64,000 nucleotides of DNA from RHKX01 sp963823565 (lineage in GTDB: Bacteria > Actinomycetota > Thermoleophilia > Solirubrobacterales > 70-9): the NCBI GenBank assembly GCA_963823565.1, contig CAWGLR010000002.1:1-64000 (forward strand). The letters are read 5' to 3'. The notes below the pieces were generated by a model. The model had not been told where the DNA came from, did no database searches, and was given only the letters and a program-made list of their open reading frames with translations. The position numbers and the translations under genes are program-made. Below are positions 45,361 to 53,626 of this stretch, piece after piece. The stretch's first letter is position 1. Every line of letters starts with the position of its first letter.

Positions 45361-45386
45361 GAACGGCCGCCCGGAGGCGGCCGTTC
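45361..45386 (-). terminator. Terminator hairpin after the Pro-rich membrane protein gene
   Basis: GAACGGCCGCC (45361-45371) and GGCGGCCGTTC (45376-45386) form a perfect 11-bp stem. On the minus strand the loop is TCCG, of the stable UNCG class, followed by CGCTTTC. It lies 21 bp beyond the stop codon of the gene at 45407 and upstream of the gatC promoter. Confidence 0.7.
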
Positions 45387-45406
45387 GCGCGTCGGTGTTG
45401 TGCCGG

Positions 45407-45997
45407 CTAGACGCCGGTGCCGCCGCTCGGGGGCGGGTTACCGCCGGCGGGCGGAGGCGGGGGCGGGGGCGGGCCGCCGGCGGCGGCCGGAGGCGTTCCG
45501 TCGCCGCCGCCGCGGTTCTGGACCCGGTCGGCCTCGCCGCCGAACGATGTCCCCTCCTCCTGCATCGCGCGCCAGCCGCCGAAGGCGATACCGCCCGCGG
45601 CGATCAGGCCGAGGAACACGCCGATCCGGCGTTCGAAGTCGAAGTTCTCGTCGACGAACGCACCCGAGATGTCGACCCCGGGCGGATCGATGATCCGGAA
45701 GAGGATCAGCAGCACGCTGAGGATCCCCAGTGCCGTGGTGATCGCGCTGATCGCCACCGGCGTATTCGCGCTCTGCGCGGTGGCGGTCATCAGCGCGCCG
45801 CCGATGGCGACGAGGATCGTGATGAACAGGACGATGTCGATGAAGTCGAACGACTGCCAGGCGTTGAAGCCGTCGTCGATGCCGGAGACGTCGACATCGG
45901 GGATGCCGAACCAGCTGAAGACGAACATGATGATGAGGAGCAGGAGCGCCGAGACGGCGGCGATCATCTCCCCTTGGTTGAGCCTGTTGGTGTCCAT
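45407..45997 (-). CDS. Membrane protein with proline-rich tail, unknown function
   Basis: 196 aa. Four hydrophobic segments (~11-31, ~52-70, ~80-100, ~124-141) carry two extracytoplasmic loops with Asp-rich stretches. A Gly/Pro-rich tail containing PPPPPPPP follows. The ATG at 45997 has GAGGAG about 8 nt upstream. I recognise no family. It forms a single-gene unit ended by the hairpin at 45361-45386. Confidence 0.75.
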   Translation of the reverse strand: MDTNRLNQGEMIAAVSALLLLIIMFVFSWFGIPDVDVSGIDDGFNAWQSFDFIDIVLFITILVAIGGALMTATAQSANTPVAISAITTALGILSVLLILFRIIDPPGVDISGAFVDENFDFERRIGVFLGLIAAGGIAFGGWRAMQEEGTSFGGEADRVQNRGGGDGTPPAAAGGPPPPPPPPAGGNPPPSGGTGV

Positions 45998-46064
45998 GAG
46001 CTCTCCTCGTTGCGGGACGTCGACCCCACCCTGTGTGGGGCCGCTGCGGACCCTATACGCAGGT

Positions 46065-46961
46065 TCAGGCGGAAACGCCAGCGGAGGCGCGCAGGGTGTT
46101 GGCGAGGAGCATCGCGATGGTCATCGGCCCGACCCCGCCCGGGACCGGCGTGATCGCCCCCGCCACCTCGGCGACGCCTGCGAAGTCGACGTCGCCGACC
46201 AGCCCGGCCTCGGTCCGGTTCATGCCGACGTCGATCACCGCGGCGCCGGGCTTGACCCAGTCGCCCTTGACCAGCTCGGGCACGCCGACCGCGGCGACGA
46301 GGACGTCGGCGCGGCGGCAGACCTCCGGCAGGTCGCGCGTTCGCGAGTGGCAGACGGTCACAGTGGCGTTGGCGCCGAGCAAGAGGCTGGCGAGCGGGCG
46401 GCCGACGAGGTTGGAGCGGCCGACGATCACGGCCTCCGCCCCCTCGAGCTCGACGCCGGTGCGGGTCAGGACCTCGACGACCCCGGCCGGCGTGCAGGGG
46501 ATCAGGCCGAGCGGCGGGCGCTCGGGCTCTAGCTCGAGCGCCTCGGCGAGGCCGATCCGCCCCTGCGCGAGCAGCCCGGCGTTGCCCGGGGTCAGCCCGT
46601 CGACGTCCTTGCCGGGCGAGATCTCCGCGAGGACGGGGTCGGGGTCGAGGCCCTCGGGCAGCGGCAGCTGGCAGAGGATCCCGTCGACCTCCGGATCGGC
46701 GTCGAGCTCGCGCACGATCGCCACGAGGTCGGCCTGGGAGACGTCGGCGGGCACCTCCCGGTGGACCGAGCGGATGCCCGCCTCGGCGCAGGCCTTGCGC
46801 TTGCTGCCGACGTAGACGTGGGAGGCGGGGTCGTCGCCGACCAGCACCGTCGCCAAGCCGGGTGAGCGCTCGCCGCGCTCGACCCGCGCCGCGACGACGT
46901 CCTTGATCCGCGCCCGGACGTCGGCGGCCACCGCCTTTCCATCGATGAGTTGAGCGCTCAC
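46065..46961 (-). CDS. folD: Methylenetetrahydrofolate dehydrogenase/cyclohydrolase
   Basis: Bifunctional one-carbon enzyme making 10-formyl-THF, 298 aa. The N-terminal YVGSKRKACAEAGI carries the catalytic Lys, GILCQLPLPEGL follows, then CTPAGVVEVL and VIVGRSNLVGRPLASLLL for NADP binding, and PVPGGVGPMTIAMLL at the end. The GTG start (46961) lies at the base of the structured element 46961-47084, so the first codon is within its terminal stem. Confidence 0.94.
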   Translation of the reverse strand: MSAQLIDGKAVAADVRARIKDVVAARVERGERSPGLATVLVGDDPASHVYVGSKRKACAEAGIRSVHREVPADVSQADLVAIVRELDADPEVDGILCQLPLPEGLDPDPVLAEISPGKDVDGLTPGNAGLLAQGRIGLAEALELEPERPPLGLIPCTPAGVVEVLTRTGVELEGAEAVIVGRSNLVGRPLASLLLGANATVTVCHSRTRDLPEVCRRADVLVAAVGVPELVKGDWVKPGAAVIDVGMNRTEAGLVGDVDFAGVAEVAGAITPVPGGVGPMTIAMLLANTLRASAGVSA

Positions 46962-47084
46962 CTCGTGGCGTCCAGGACCGAGCAGACCAAGGACGCAGGG
47001 CCCGCGAAGCGGGCTCCCGACGCGGCCGAAGGGCCGCGAGGCGACGAGGACGCCGGTATGCGAAGTGCCCTGGGCGTCACGAGG
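46961..47084 (+). ncRNA. Candidate structured RNA element, copy 2
   Basis: The end stem is 16 bp, CCTCGTGGCGTCCAGG/CCTGGGCGTCACGAGG (46961-46976, 47069-47084), with two G-U pairs, both wobble only in plus-strand RNA. The core GAGCAGACCAAGGACGCAGG and CGAGGACGCC...ATGCGAAGTGCC match copy 1 at 37135. Between them are two perfect GC hairpins (GCCCGC/GCGGGC; GCGGCC/GGCCGC) instead of the one long hairpin in copy 1. The element occupies the whole space between the pcrA stop and the folD start and overlaps both. Confidence 0.55.
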
Positions 47085-49380
47085 CCTTTTGGATCGGGGC
47101 GTAGTCGGCCATGAGCTTGCGGTCGCCGTCCTGGCCGCGAAAGCGGACGACGATGACGTTCCCGGGCTCGACCGCGGTGACGACGCCCTCGCCGAAGGAG
47201 GCGTGGACGACGTCGTCGCCGACGGTGAGCTCGAGCGCCGGGCCGGGGTCGGGCACGGCCTTGAACCCGCCCTGTCCGCCGCCTCCCGGCGTCGTGCTCC
47301 CGAGCCCCCAGCCGGTCGCGGGCAGCGCCGTCGAGTGGCGCTCGACGAGGTGGGATGGGATCTCGCCGAGGAAGCGGGAGGGAACGCCGGTGCCGGTCGC
47401 GCCGAAGATGCTGCGGCGACGGGCGTAGGTGAGGGTGAGGCGCTTGCGGGCGCGGGTCAGCCCGACGTAGCAGAGGCGTCGCTCCTCCTCGAGGTTGCCC
47501 TCGTCGATCGAGCGCGAGTGCGGGAAGACGCCGTCCTCGCAGCCGATCACGAAGACCGCGTCGTACTCGAGGCCCTTGGCGTTGTGGAGGGTCATCAGCG
47601 TCACCTTCGAGCCGTCGTCGACGAGCGCGTCCTGCTCGTTGATCAGCGAGATCTGCTCGAGGAACTCCTCCAGCGGCGGCAGCTCCGACTCGCCCTCGAG
47701 CTCGCGATTGGCGTCGAACTCGCCGGCCATCCCGACCAGCTCCTGGAGGTTCTCGATCCGGCCCTCGGCCTCGACCGTCCGCTCGGCCTCGAGCGCCTCG
47801 ATGTAGCCGGACTCCGAGAGCACCGACTCGAGCAGCTCGGCGACCGGTCCGCGCCGCTCGGCCCGCTCGCGCAGGCTCGCGATCAGCTCGCCGAAGCGCC
47901 CGATCGCCTTCACGGCGGCGGCACCCATCGCCGGGATCCGGTCGACCTGCTCGATCGCCTCCATCGGGCCGATCCCGTTCGTGTTGGCGAACGCGAGGAG
48001 CCGCCCCTCCGACGTCTGGCCGATCCCGCGGCGGGGGGAGTTGAGGATGCGGGTCAGCGCGACCGTGTCGGCGGGGTTGGCGAGGACGTTGAGGTAGGCG
48101 ATCGCGTCGCGGATCTCGGCCCGCTCGTAGAACTTCGTCCCGCCGATCACCTGGTAGGGCACGTCGAATCGGACGAGCGTGTCCTCGAGCACTCGGCTCT
48201 GCGCGTTGGTCCGGTAGAAGACCGCGACCTCGTCCCGGCTCATCCCCTCCTCGGCGACGAGCCGGTCGATCTCGCCGGCGACCCAGCGCGCCTCCTCGTG
48301 CTCGTCGGCGAGCTCGGCGATCGTCACCGGGTCCCCCGCCCCCTCCTGGGTCCAGAGGTTCTTCTCGAGACGGTCGCGGTTGTGGGCGATCAGCCCGTTG
48401 GCGGCGTCGAGGATGTTCCCCGTCGAGCGGTAGTTCTGCTCGAGCTTGACCGTCGTCGCCTCCGGGAAGTCGCGCTCGAAGTCGAGGATGTTGCGGACGT
48501 CGGCGGCCCGGAACCCGTAGACCGACTGCGAGTCGTCGCCGACGACGAAGAGGTTCCCGTGCTGACCCGTGAGCAGCTGCAGGAGCCGGTACTGGACGCG
48601 GTTGGTGTCCTGGTACTCGTCGACGAGGACGTGGCGGAAGTTGCGCGCGTAGCGCTCGCGCAGGTCGGAGAACAGCTCGAAGAGGTTGACGGTGCGGACG
48701 AGGAGGTCATCGAAGTCCATCGCGTTCGCCTCATGCATCCGCCGCTCGTACATGGCGTAGACGTCGGCCACGGTCTCCTCGAAGAACGACCCCTGCTCCT
48801 CGCGCATCGTCTCGGCGTCGCGGAGACGGTTCTTGGCGCCGGAGATCTGCGCCTTGATCGAGCGTGGCGGGAACCGCTTGGGGTCGACCTCGAGCTCGTC
48901 CATGCAGCGCTTGACCATCCGCCGCGAGTCGGCCTCGTCGTAGATCGTGAAGCCGCGCTTGTAGGCGAGCCGGTCGGCGTGCTGGCGGAGGATCCGCGCG
49001 CAGGCCGAGTGGAAGGTCATCACCCACATCACCCGCGACGCCGCGCCGACCAGCGAGGCGACGCGCTCCTTCATCTCCCCCGCCGCCTTGTTGGTGAAGG
49101 TGATCGCGAGGATCTCCCCCGGCCGCGCCATCCCGGTCGCCAGCAGGTAGGCGATCCTGTGGGTCAGCACCCGGGTCTTGCCCGACCCGGCGCCGGCGAG
49201 GACGAGCAGCGGCCCCTCTCCCGCCTGTACGGCGTCCGCCTGGGCGGGGTTGAGCCCCGCCATCAGACCCTCGAGCGCGGTCGCTCCGGGGCTGATCGGG
49301 GCGCCGCCGACCTCCTCCACCCAGGGGTCGTCGTCCCCTCCGCCGGGGTCGTCGTAGCGCGGTTCTGTGCCCTGCTCCAT
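47077..49380 (-). CDS. pcrA: ATP-dependent DNA helicase PcrA/UvrD
   Basis: Superfamily 1 3'-5' helicase for repair and replication-fork maintenance, 767 aa. The Q-motif region is GLNPAQADAV, Walker A is GAGSGKT (63-69), then TFTNKAAGEMKER, Walker B VDEYQDTN, FVVGDDSQSVYGFRAAD (motif III region), EQNYRS (IV) and VTLMTLHNAKGLEYD (V), then LCYVGLTRARKRL (VI). A C-terminal extension with the VHASFGEGVV Tudor-like fold binds RNA polymerase in PcrA. The start is the ATG at 49380, 9 nt after a TATCCT box. Confidence 0.96.
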   Translation of the reverse strand: MEQGTEPRYDDPGGGDDDPWVEEVGGAPISPGATALEGLMAGLNPAQADAVQAGEGPLLVLAGAGSGKTRVLTHRIAYLLATGMARPGEILAITFTNKAAGEMKERVASLVGAASRVMWVMTFHSACARILRQHADRLAYKRGFTIYDEADSRRMVKRCMDELEVDPKRFPPRSIKAQISGAKNRLRDAETMREEQGSFFEETVADVYAMYERRMHEANAMDFDDLLVRTVNLFELFSDLRERYARNFRHVLVDEYQDTNRVQYRLLQLLTGQHGNLFVVGDDSQSVYGFRAADVRNILDFERDFPEATTVKLEQNYRSTGNILDAANGLIAHNRDRLEKNLWTQEGAGDPVTIAELADEHEEARWVAGEIDRLVAEEGMSRDEVAVFYRTNAQSRVLEDTLVRFDVPYQVIGGTKFYERAEIRDAIAYLNVLANPADTVALTRILNSPRRGIGQTSEGRLLAFANTNGIGPMEAIEQVDRIPAMGAAAVKAIGRFGELIASLRERAERRGPVAELLESVLSESGYIEALEAERTVEAEGRIENLQELVGMAGEFDANRELEGESELPPLEEFLEQISLINEQDALVDDGSKVTLMTLHNAKGLEYDAVFVIGCEDGVFPHSRSIDEGNLEEERRLCYVGLTRARKRLTLTYARRRSIFGATGTGVPSRFLGEIPSHLVERHSTALPATGWGLGSTTPGGGGQGGFKAVPDPGPALELTVGDDVVHASFGEGVVTAVEPGNVIVVRFRGQDGDRKLMADYAPIQKAS

Positions 49381-49429
49381 CGCTGATCGAGGATAGAGCG
49401 GCGGTCGGCGCGGGCGGGCCCGCGGGGGC

Positions 49430-50164
49430 TCAGCCGCCCGCCGGGCTCGGGCCCTGCTTGGGCCGGAGCTCGCGAACCTCGGCCTCGGCCGCCTTGCCGT
49501 CGACCTCGGCGAGCCGGCGCTCGATGGCGGCGAGCCGCTCCGAGAGGGTGCGGATCGCGTCCAGCACCGGGTCGGGGAGATGGATCCAGTCGGCGTCGGG
49601 GCCCTCGGGCCGGCGCCCCTCGACCCGCACCGGGTGACCCGGGTTGCCCACCACCGTGGAATTCGCAGGCACGTCGGCGACGACGACGGTGTTGGCGCCG
49701 ACCTTGGCACCGTGACCCACCCTGATCGGTCCCAGCAGCTTCGCGCCGGCGCCCAGCGTCACGTTGTCCTCGACCGTCGGGTGGCGCTTGCCGCGCTGGA
49801 AGCCGGTGCCGCCGAGCGTGACCCCCTGGTAGATCGTCACGCTGCTGCCGACCTCGGCGGTCTCGCCGATGACGACGCCGGCGCCGTGGTCGATGAAGAA
49901 GTCGCGGCCGATGACGGCCGCCGGGTGGATCTCGATGCCGGTGACGGCGCGGGACGCGTAGGCCATGGCGCGCGGCATGACCGGCACCCCTGCCTCGTGC
50001 AGGGCGTGGGCGACGCGGTGGGAGAGGATCGCCTGCACCCCGCCCCACGCCGCGAGGATCTCCAGCGATCCGGCGTCGCGCGCAGCGGGATCGCGGTCGC
50101 GCGCGGCGCAGACGTCGGAGCGGACCTCCTTGAGGACGCGGGTGACGGTTCCGAGGCCGAGCAT
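49430..50164 (-). CDS. cysE: Serine O-acetyltransferase
   Basis: Acetylates serine for cysteine synthesis; 244 aa. The N-terminal helical domain is followed by a left-handed beta-helix of hexapeptide repeats: GIEIHPAAVIGRDFFIDHG (active-site His), VGSSVTIYQGVTLGGTG, RHPTVEDNVTLGAGAKLLG and VGANTVVVADVPANSTVVG. A C-terminal helical tail of ~60 residues is longer than in short SATs. The ATG at 50164 is 6 nt from the TACGCT box. CysK lies 0.5 kb away. Confidence 0.93.
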   Translation of the reverse strand: MLGLGTVTRVLKEVRSDVCAARDRDPAARDAGSLEILAAWGGVQAILSHRVAHALHEAGVPVMPRAMAYASRAVTGIEIHPAAVIGRDFFIDHGAGVVIGETAEVGSSVTIYQGVTLGGTGFQRGKRHPTVEDNVTLGAGAKLLGPIRVGHGAKVGANTVVVADVPANSTVVGNPGHPVRVEGRRPEGPDADWIHLPDPVLDAIRTLSERLAAIERRLAEVDGKAAEAEVRELRPKQGPSPAGG

Positions 50165-50170
50165 GCGGCA

Positions 50171-50190
50171 AGCGTAGCCCCAGCTACCTT
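50171..50190. promoter_or_regulatory. Back-to-back leaderless promoters (cysE / lipoprotein)
   Basis: The 32-bp gap contains TACGCT on the minus strand (50171-50176), 6 nt before the cysE ATG, and TACCTT on the plus strand (50185-50190), 6 nt before the lipoprotein GTG. There is no space for ribosome-binding sites. Confidence 0.6.
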
Positions 50191-50196
50191 GCGGCC

Positions 50197-50652
50197 GTGC
50201 GCCGCGCCGCCTCCATCGCCGCCCTGCTCTCGCTCACCCTCCTCGCCGGATGCGGCGAGCGCGGCGGGTCGACGAGCGCTCCGGCCGAGCCGGCGGCGAC
50301 GGCGAGCACCGCGTCCTCCCCGCCCCCCGCGCCGCTCCCCTACGACCGGCTGGAGGAGCCGCGCTGCGACCCCGCCGAGACGAACTGCACCGAGGCGCGC
50401 GGCGAGATCGGATACGCCGAGCGCCTCGATCCCGACGGCGACGGCGACGCCCACTTCGTCCTGCTCAGCGCCGACGGGGTCACCGCGCCGGGGATCACGG
50501 TCGTCGACGTCGCCGCCGAGCTGCGGCCCGCGCCCCTTCCCCGCCCCGGGGACCTGCTCGCCGCGGCCGGGCCCGTCTATTCAGGGAGCTTCGGCCAGCG
50601 GCAGATCCAGGCGACGGCGATCGACTTCGTCCGCGTCCGCGAGGGCGGCTGA
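50197..50652 (+). CDS. Putative lipoprotein, unknown function
   Basis: 151 aa from a GTG. The signal peptide ends in the lipobox LLAGC (Cys ~19), followed by an Ala/Pro/Ser-rich linker (~22-47) and a small domain with RCDPAETNCTEARGEIGYAE in short form (two Cys that could pair), DPDGDGDAHFVL and ITVVDVAAELRP. The acidic DxDGDGD run could bind calcium. The ending resembles a small beta-barrel. I recognise no family. It converges on cysK. Confidence 0.7.
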   Translation: MRRAASIAALLSLTLLAGCGERGGSTSAPAEPAATASTASSPPPAPLPYDRLEEPRCDPAETNCTEARGEIGYAERLDPDGDGDAHFVLLSADGVTAPGITVVDVAAELRPAPLPRPGDLLAAAGPVYSGSFGQRQIQATAIDFVRVREGG

Positions 50653-50659
50653 GCGCCGC

Positions 50660-51613
50660 TCAGGTCGCGAAGAACGGCAGCGACATGTAGCGCTCGCCGG
50701 CGTCGGCGAAGATCACGACGATCCGCTTGCCGCGCATCTCCGGGCGGCTGGCCAGCTCGATCGCCCCGTGCAGCGCCGCGCCGGCCGAGATCCCGATCAG
50801 CAGGCCCTCGCGAGTCGCCGCCAGCGCCGCGGTCTGGAGCGCGCTCTCGTCCTCGACCGGCATCACCTCGTCGATCACCGAGCGGTCGAGGACGCTCGGC
50901 ACGAAGCCGGGGCCGATCCCCTGGATCTTGTGGGGACCGGGCAGCCCGCCGGACAGCACCGCCGAGGACGCCGGCTCGACGGCGACCACGTGGAGGTCCT
51001 GCCGCCGCTCCTTGAGCGCGCCGCCGACGCCGGTGATCGTCCCGCCGGTGCCGACCCCGCAGACGAGTGCGTCGACCTCGCCTCCGGTGTCGCGCCAGAT
51101 CTCCTCGGCCGTGGTGCGGCGATGGACCTCCGGGTTGGCGGGGTTCTCAAACTGCATCGGCATGTACGCCTCGGCGTGCTCGGCGGCGATCGATCGCGCC
51201 AGCTCCACCGACTCGTCCATGCCGCCCATGGACGGCGTCTCGCGGACAACCGCTCCGTACGCCCGCAGCAGCGCCGCCCGTTCGCGGCTCATCCCCTCGG
51301 GGAGCGTGAGGATGCAGCGGTATCCGCGCGAGGCGCAGACCATCGCGAGCGCGATCCCGGTGTTGCCGGAGGTCGGCTCCACGATCACGGTCCGGCCGGG
51401 CTCGATCCGGCCCTCCGCCTCGGCGGCGTCGATCATCGCGACGCCGATCCGGTCCTTGATCGACCCGCCGGGGTTGAACCACTCGAGCTTCGCGGCGATC
51501 TCGGCGCCGAGACCGGCGCCGACCTTCGCGAGCTGCACCATCGGCGTGTCGCCGACCACTCCGGCCGCCTCGGCGGCGATGCGCAGTGTCGGGCTTGCCG
51601 GTCCCGGGGGCAT
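50660..51613 (-). CDS. cysK: Cysteine synthase A
   Basis: O-acetylserine sulfhydrylase, PLP-dependent, 317 aa. The Schiff-base Lys is K53 in NPGGSIKDRIG, the substrate loop is PTSGNTGIALA (~84-94), and the phosphate-binding turn is GVGTGGTITGVG. IPGFVP-type residues (here GPGFVPSVL) and GISAGAA complete the fold. With CysE nearby it completes serine-to-cysteine conversion, and the two proteins can associate through the CysE C-terminus in other bacteria. Confidence 0.94.
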   Translation of the reverse strand: MPPGPASPTLRIAAEAAGVVGDTPMVQLAKVGAGLGAEIAAKLEWFNPGGSIKDRIGVAMIDAAEAEGRIEPGRTVIVEPTSGNTGIALAMVCASRGYRCILTLPEGMSRERAALLRAYGAVVRETPSMGGMDESVELARSIAAEHAEAYMPMQFENPANPEVHRRTTAEEIWRDTGGEVDALVCGVGTGGTITGVGGALKERRQDLHVVAVEPASSAVLSGGLPGPHKIQGIGPGFVPSVLDRSVIDEVMPVEDESALQTAALAATREGLLIGISAGAALHGAIELASRPEMRGKRIVVIFADAGERYMSLPFFAT

Positions 51614-51666
51614 GCCTCTGACGGTACCGGCCGCCGGGGCGCCTGGCGAGGGCGGCGGACCGCCGA

Positions 51667-51915
51667 TCAGCCGAGGATCTCGATCGCCGAGGCCCCGGGG
51701 AGGGTCTCCTCGAGCCGCTTCCTCGCCTCGTCGGGGTCGGAGGCGTCGACGGAGACCTTGACGCTCTCGACCGTCGGCTCCTCGTCGGGGATGCCGGAGG
51801 CCGTGGTCGCGTTCTCGACGTCGCCGGCGGTGACGACGCCGACTCGCGCCTCGCGGAGGGCGGAGTCGACCTCCGCCATCCCCATCCCCTCGACCTTGGC
51901 TCGGTAGTGCGGCAT
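51667..51915 (-). CDS. Small conserved-looking protein, unknown function
   Basis: 82 aa, MPHYRAKVEGMGMAEVDSAL then a basic/acidic middle and SVDASDPDEARKRLEETL at the end. Two short beta-alpha units suggest a compact ferredoxin-like fold, comparable to small ligand-sensing domains. The ATG at 51915 has GGGAGG about 7 nt upstream. The frame is open further upstream, but that part is low-complexity. It is on the cysK strand with a ~50-bp gap and may be co-transcribed. Confidence 0.6.
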   Translation of the reverse strand: MPHYRAKVEGMGMAEVDSALREARVGVVTAGDVENATTASGIPDEEPTVESVKVSVDASDPDEARKRLEETLPGASAIEILG

Positions 51916-51946
51916 CGACGCCTCCCTACCCGAAGAACGTCCAACC

Positions 51947-52153
51947 ATGCAATCCGTGCGACCGGCGGCGATTTCCTCCAAGCGCGGCGAGATCGAGGTG
52001 GCGTGGAAGAAGAAGCCCGCCGCAGGCCCACCTGGTGCCCAGGGTCCGCGAGGCCCCCAGGGCCCGACCGGATCCGGGGCGATACTCGCCTTCCCGCTCG
52101 TCGGTGACGTCGCGACGCTGCCCGCCGACACGGACCCATTCACCTGTCCATAG
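51947..52153 (+). other. Open frame with a short collagen-like repeat
   Basis: A 68-codon frame encodes a basic start, six Gly-X-Y triplets (GPPGAQGPRGPQGPTGSG), and a short hydrophobic end. Collagen-like stretches do occur in bacterial surface proteins, but this one is short and no Shine-Dalgarno or -10 box supports the ATG. It may be a remnant of a larger gene or a chance frame. It is otherwise the only content I see in the ~330-base gap 51916-52244, apart from the promoter of the next gene. Confidence 0.3.
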
Positions 52154-52244
52154 CCGGGTCCGGCTGATCGCCAGCGTCGCGGACAAGCAAGAGCTTTCGT
52201 CCGAGCCTCTTCCCTAATCGCGGTGACCCGGATAGGGTCGGCCG

Positions 52245-52610
52245 ATGCCCTGGCGCGAGCCCATCGCCGCGGAGCTCGCCGAGCGCTTCTGCGCGATCCT
52301 CAAGCGCCAGGGGGGCCGGGCACCCCACCGCTGCCGCGTCTTCGTCAACGAGGAGATCGTCACCGTCGTCTGCGAGGACACGCTCAACTCGTCGGAGCTG
52401 CGGGTCCAGCACACCGACGTCGAGGCCGTCGCCCGTTCCCGCCGCGCCATCCAGCGCATGGTTCGCCTCAACTTCATCCCGAACCTCGAGGCGCTCCTCC
52501 ACACAACGGTCGTCGCCAGCACGAGTGGCCACGCCGTCGACCCCGACGTCGGGATCTACAACTTCGTGCTTTCGGCGCGGCCGGTTCAGGATCCGCTCCG
52601 GGTGGACTGA
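52245..52610 (+). CDS. DUF2294-like protein
   Basis: 121 aa. HRCRVFVNEEIVTVVCEDTL, then AVARSRRAIQRMVRLNFIPNL and TVVASTSGHAVDPDVGIYNF in pieces match the general pattern of DUF2294 proteins: a strand-rich half, an acidic/Arg helix, and a closing sheet. No enzymatic motif is visible. The start is firmly placed because TAGGGT (52233-52238) ends 6 nt before the ATG. Its upstream sequence is nearly identical to that of the epimerase gene at 7529. Function unknown. Confidence 0.65.
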   Translation: MPWREPIAAELAERFCAILKRQGGRAPHRCRVFVNEEIVTVVCEDTLNSSELRVQHTDVEAVARSRRAIQRMVRLNFIPNLEALLHTTVVASTSGHAVDPDVGIYNFVLSARPVQDPLRVD

Positions 52611-52632
52611 ACGCTCGCCTGCAAGCCCGCTG

Positions 52633-52654
52633 GACCGCGCTCAAGAGCGGTCCG
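52633..52654. terminator. Hairpin after the DUF2294-like gene
   Basis: GGACCGC (52633-52639) and GCGGTCC (52648-52654) pair perfectly around 8 nt; an alternative inner GCTC/GAGC pairing is possible. It lies 22 bp past the stop and before the next small gene. No U-tract. Confidence 0.5.
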
Positions 52655-52676
52655 CGGCTACCGATGTGCCCTACGC

Positions 52677-52958
52677 ATGGACGCACTGACGGCGACAGCC
52701 GGCCGCGAGCAGGCGATGCTCGACGAGGAGTTCCAGGCGCTGGAAGCGGCGCTCGAGAGCAAGCGCCGCAACGACGTGACGCGCCTGTCCCACCTCCGCT
52801 CCGGCGAGGACATGACGCTCGTCCTCGACGACGGCCGGCTCATCCGCGGCTTCTTCGACCGCTGCGACGACGGCATCGTCATGCTCACGGAGGGCCGCAG
52901 CTTCGTGATGGACGCGATCCGCGAGGTCGTCCAGCACCCGAAGACCATGTGGGCCTAG
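52677..52958 (+). CDS. Small protein, unknown function
   Basis: 93 aa. An N-terminal helix rich in Glu/Ala/Arg (~10-40) is followed by a beta-rich part, GEDMTLVLDDGRLIRGFFDR then DGIVMLTEGRSFVMDAIREV. The pattern of alternating strands with a Gly-Arg turn recalls Sm-like or other small barrels, but I cannot confirm that. It is 3 bp from the DUF2510 gene, so they are likely co-transcribed. Confidence 0.6.
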   Translation: MDALTATAGREQAMLDEEFQALEAALESKRRNDVTRLSHLRSGEDMTLVLDDGRLIRGFFDRCDDGIVMLTEGRSFVMDAIREVVQHPKTMWA

Positions 52959-52961
52959 GCG

Positions 52962-53570
52962 ATGGGGGCGCAGGGGGAGGAGGGGACGCCGGCGGGCTGG
53001 TACGACGACCCGGCGACGCCCGGGACGCTGCGCTGGTGGGATGGCGCGCAGTGGACCGCGCACGTCCAGAGCAAGCCGACCGCGCCCGCGTCGCCCCCGG
53101 CGAGGCTCAGCCGGGCCGGGCTGCCACTCCCCTGGCTCCTCGGCGGAATCGCGGCCATCGCGGTGGTGGTGCTCGCCGCATCCGGCGTCTTCGACTCCGA
53201 CGGAGGCGAGGACGCCGACGGCGCGGCGGAATCGGCGGCGACCCAGGTCGAGGCCGTCGACGCCGACGCGAAGGAAGCGGCAAGGACGGCTCAGACCGCC
53301 ATCGAGACCTACGCCCTCGACCACAACGGCTCCTACTCCGGCGCGTCCTCCGAGGACCTGCAGACGATCGAGCCGACCCTCGCCGAGCGCGACGTCTCGC
53401 TGACCGCCGACCGCTCCGGCTACACGATCACCGTCACCGCCGAGGACACCGGCAACGAGTTCACGCTGACCAAGGACCCCAGCGGCCAGACCGTCTTCTC
53501 CTGCTCTGAGGATGGCGAGGGCGGCTGCCCCGAGGGCGGGAATTGGGGCGCACCGCCCCCCATGCCCTAG
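52962..53570 (+). CDS. DUF2510-domain membrane protein with pilin-like C-terminus
   Basis: 202 aa. The N-terminal DUF2510 module is GWYDDPATPGTLRWWDGAQW (~12-31), a short aromatic-rich domain common in actinobacterial membrane proteins. One membrane segment (~57-74) and an acidic linker follow. The extracellular domain has ARTAQTAIETYALDHNGSYS and repeated threonine-rich strands, like the globular part of type IV pilin-like proteins, and two Cys near the end (FSCSEDGEGGC). The role is unknown. It may be a surface protein, and it precedes the nucleotide-sugar operon. Confidence 0.75.
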   Translation: MGAQGEEGTPAGWYDDPATPGTLRWWDGAQWTAHVQSKPTAPASPPARLSRAGLPLPWLLGGIAAIAVVVLAASGVFDSDGGEDADGAAESAATQVEAVDADAKEAARTAQTAIETYALDHNGSYSGASSEDLQTIEPTLAERDVSLTADRSGYTITVTAEDTGNEFTLTKDPSGQTVFSCSEDGEGGCPEGGNWGAPPPMP

Positions 53571-53626
53571 CTGCAAGCAGCGTCGTCGGCCACCCCGATC
53601 CGTCTAGGATCACGAGGATCGCGGAC

